A stretch of 64,000 nucleotides of DNA from Bacteroidales bacterium (GTDB taxonomy: Bacteria; Bacteroidota; Bacteroidia; Bacteroidales; UBA12077): positions 1 through 64,000 of the forward strand of contig JAHOYT010000018.1 in NCBI GenBank assembly GCA_019038645.1, given 5' to 3'. This document shows positions 63,075 to 64,000 of the stretch, piece after piece. Position 1 is the stretch's first letter, and each line of letters begins with the position of its first letter. Under the pieces are notes generated by a model. The model worked only from the letters and a program-made list of their open reading frames with translations, ran no database searches and was not told the origin of the DNA. The position numbers and the translations under genes are program-made.

Positions 63075-64000
63075 ATGTCAAAAATTCTTGTCACAGGTTC
63101 AGCAGGTTTTATTGGTTCACACCTTTCAGAACTTTTATTGTCAAAAAACTTTGATGTAATTGGGCTTGATAACATAAATGATTATTACGATGTTAACCTT
63201 AAATATGGAAGATTAAAGAAAACGGGTATTGAAAAAGACTCTGTTAAATACAATAATCTAATTACATCAGAAACCAATACCAGGTACAGATTTATTAAGC
63301 TGAATCTTGAAGATCGTGAAAACATAAATAAGTTATTTGAAAAGGAGAAATTTGATTTTGTTGTAAATCTGGCCGCCCAGGCAGGAGTAAGATATAGCAT
63401 TGAAAACCCTATGGCATATATTGATAGTAATATTGTCGGGTTTACAAATATTTTAGAAGCATGCAGGCATAATTCAATAAACCATTTAGTGTATGCCAGT
63501 AGTTCCAGTGTATATGGATTAAATAAAAAAATGCCTTTCACTACAAATGACAATGTTGACCATCCTATAAGCTTATATGCTGCCAGTAAGAAATCAAATG
63601 AATTAATGGCACACACTTATAGTTATTTGTATAAAATTCCAACAACCGGTTTGCGTTTTTTTACGGTATATGGTCCTTGGGGCAGACCTGATATGGCATT
63701 GTTTCTATTCACAAAGGCAATTTTAGAAGGGAAACCAATTAAGGTTTATAATAATGGAAAAATGCAGCGGGATTTTACATACATTGATGATATTGTCAAT
63801 GGAATATTAAAGGTTATTGAAAATCCGCCAAAGGGTAAAGAGAGTACAATAAAACCGTCAGAATCAATCGCTCCTTATAAGATATACAATATTGGAAATA
63901 ATACTCCAGTAAAATTAATGGATTTTATCAAAGCAATCGAAAACAATCTTGATACAATAGCAGATAAAGAAATGCTTCCAATGCAGGCAGGAGATGTTGA
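63075..64000 (+). CDS. UDP-glucuronate 4-epimerase-like SDR enzyme (partial, cut by window end)
   Basis: Open from ATG 63075 to the window end (308 codons), absent from the ORF track because it has no stop here. Extended SDR: NAD-binding [11 protein letters not shown] at residues 7-17, catalytic Ser region YASSSSVYG, and YAASKKSNE giving the YxxxK pair. [19 protein letters not shown] and [15 protein letters not shown] are typical of UDP-glucuronate epimerases. About 30-50 C-terminal residues should lie beyond the window. Six bp after the acetyltransferase stop, so third gene of the polysaccharide operon. Confidence 0.9.
   Translation, partial: MSKILVTGSAGFIGSHLSELLLSKNFDVIGLDNINDYYDVNLKYGRLKKTGIEKDSVKYNNLITSETNTRYRFIKLNLEDRENINKLFEKEKFDFVVNLAAQAGVRYSIENPMAYIDSNIVGFTNILEACRHNSINHLVYASSSSVYGLNKKMPFTTNDNVDHPISLYAASKKSNELMAHTYSYLYKIPTTGLRFFTVYGPWGRPDMALFLFTKAILEGKPIKVYNNGKMQRDFTYIDDIVNGILKVIENPPKGKESTIKPSESIAPYKIYNIGNNTPVKLMDFIKAIENNLDTIADKEMLPMQAGDV

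Overview
The window looks like a chromosomal segment of an AT-rich, Gram-negative member of the Bacteroidota, probably of the Marinilabiliales/Prolixibacteraceae type. The order-level guess is inference. It rests on families largely confined to the phylum (DUF5687, DUF2891, DUF4846, TonB receptor), lipoprotein signal peptides, Bacteroidota-like promoters (TTG/TTTG ... TAnnTTTG), weak Shine-Dalgarno signals, and the order zapA - 6S RNA - rny. No tRNA, rRNA, CRISPR array, transposase or integrase was seen.

Layout. 0.1-2.4 kb: an ABC exporter (DUF5687 permease plus ATPase). 2.4-10.4 kb: small accessory genes. These include a secreted protein broken by one in-frame stop, two SpoIIAA/STAS-like proteins, a metallo-beta-lactamase-fold hydrolase with its TetR regulator, DUF4846 and DUF2891 lipoproteins, and a radical SAM protein. 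Two stretches carry copies of an intergenic palindromic repeat. 10.6-17.3 kb: a soluble redox operon (NuoE-like, NuoF-like, a 1244-residue fusion of NuoG-like and GltD/NfnB-like modules, and a rubrerythrin-like protein). It is best read as a candidate flavin-based NAD(H)/NADP(H)/ferredoxin transhydrogenase of the HydBC/Stn/Nfn type, not as complex I or formate dehydrogenase. 17.4-19.9 kb: a triple-LysM periplasmic-binding-like protein and a small conserved protein.

20.0-46.4 kb: one large chemosensory island. It holds a divergent Crp/Fnr regulator plus receiver, then a receiver, a 601-residue coiled-coil protein with a CheZ-like motif, a STAS protein, CheY, CheA, CheW, CheR, a histidine kinase whose phospho-acceptor His is Asn, CheD, a receiver-PAS protein, a 545-bp non-coding block with palindromes, another receiver, a second CheW, a chemoreceptor with two extracytoplasmic CZB zinc-binding domains, three large (hybrid) histidine kinases, CheB, and a GAF/PAS membrane protein with no output domain. 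No flagellar, pilus or gliding genes are in the window, so the output is unknown.

46.5-58.7 kb: cell-envelope and nutrient functions. These are 5'-nucleotidase and alkaline phosphatase lipoproteins, a sigma/anti-sigma/DUF4097-like operon, a TonB receptor, a small acidic lipoprotein, and M28 and M23 peptidases. 58.8-61.3 kb: a coiled-coil protein, ZapA, 6S RNA and RNase Y. 61.4-64.0 kb: the start of a surface-polysaccharide sugar-nucleotide locus (WbpE-like aminotransferase, WbpD-like acetyltransferase and a UDP-glucuronate epimerase-like gene cut by the window end).

The strongest candidates for something little described are the chemosensory island (atypical CheZ-like protein, His-less kinase, double-CZB receptor, Cys-rich GAF kinases, palindromic intergenic block) and the fused transhydrogenase-like operon.
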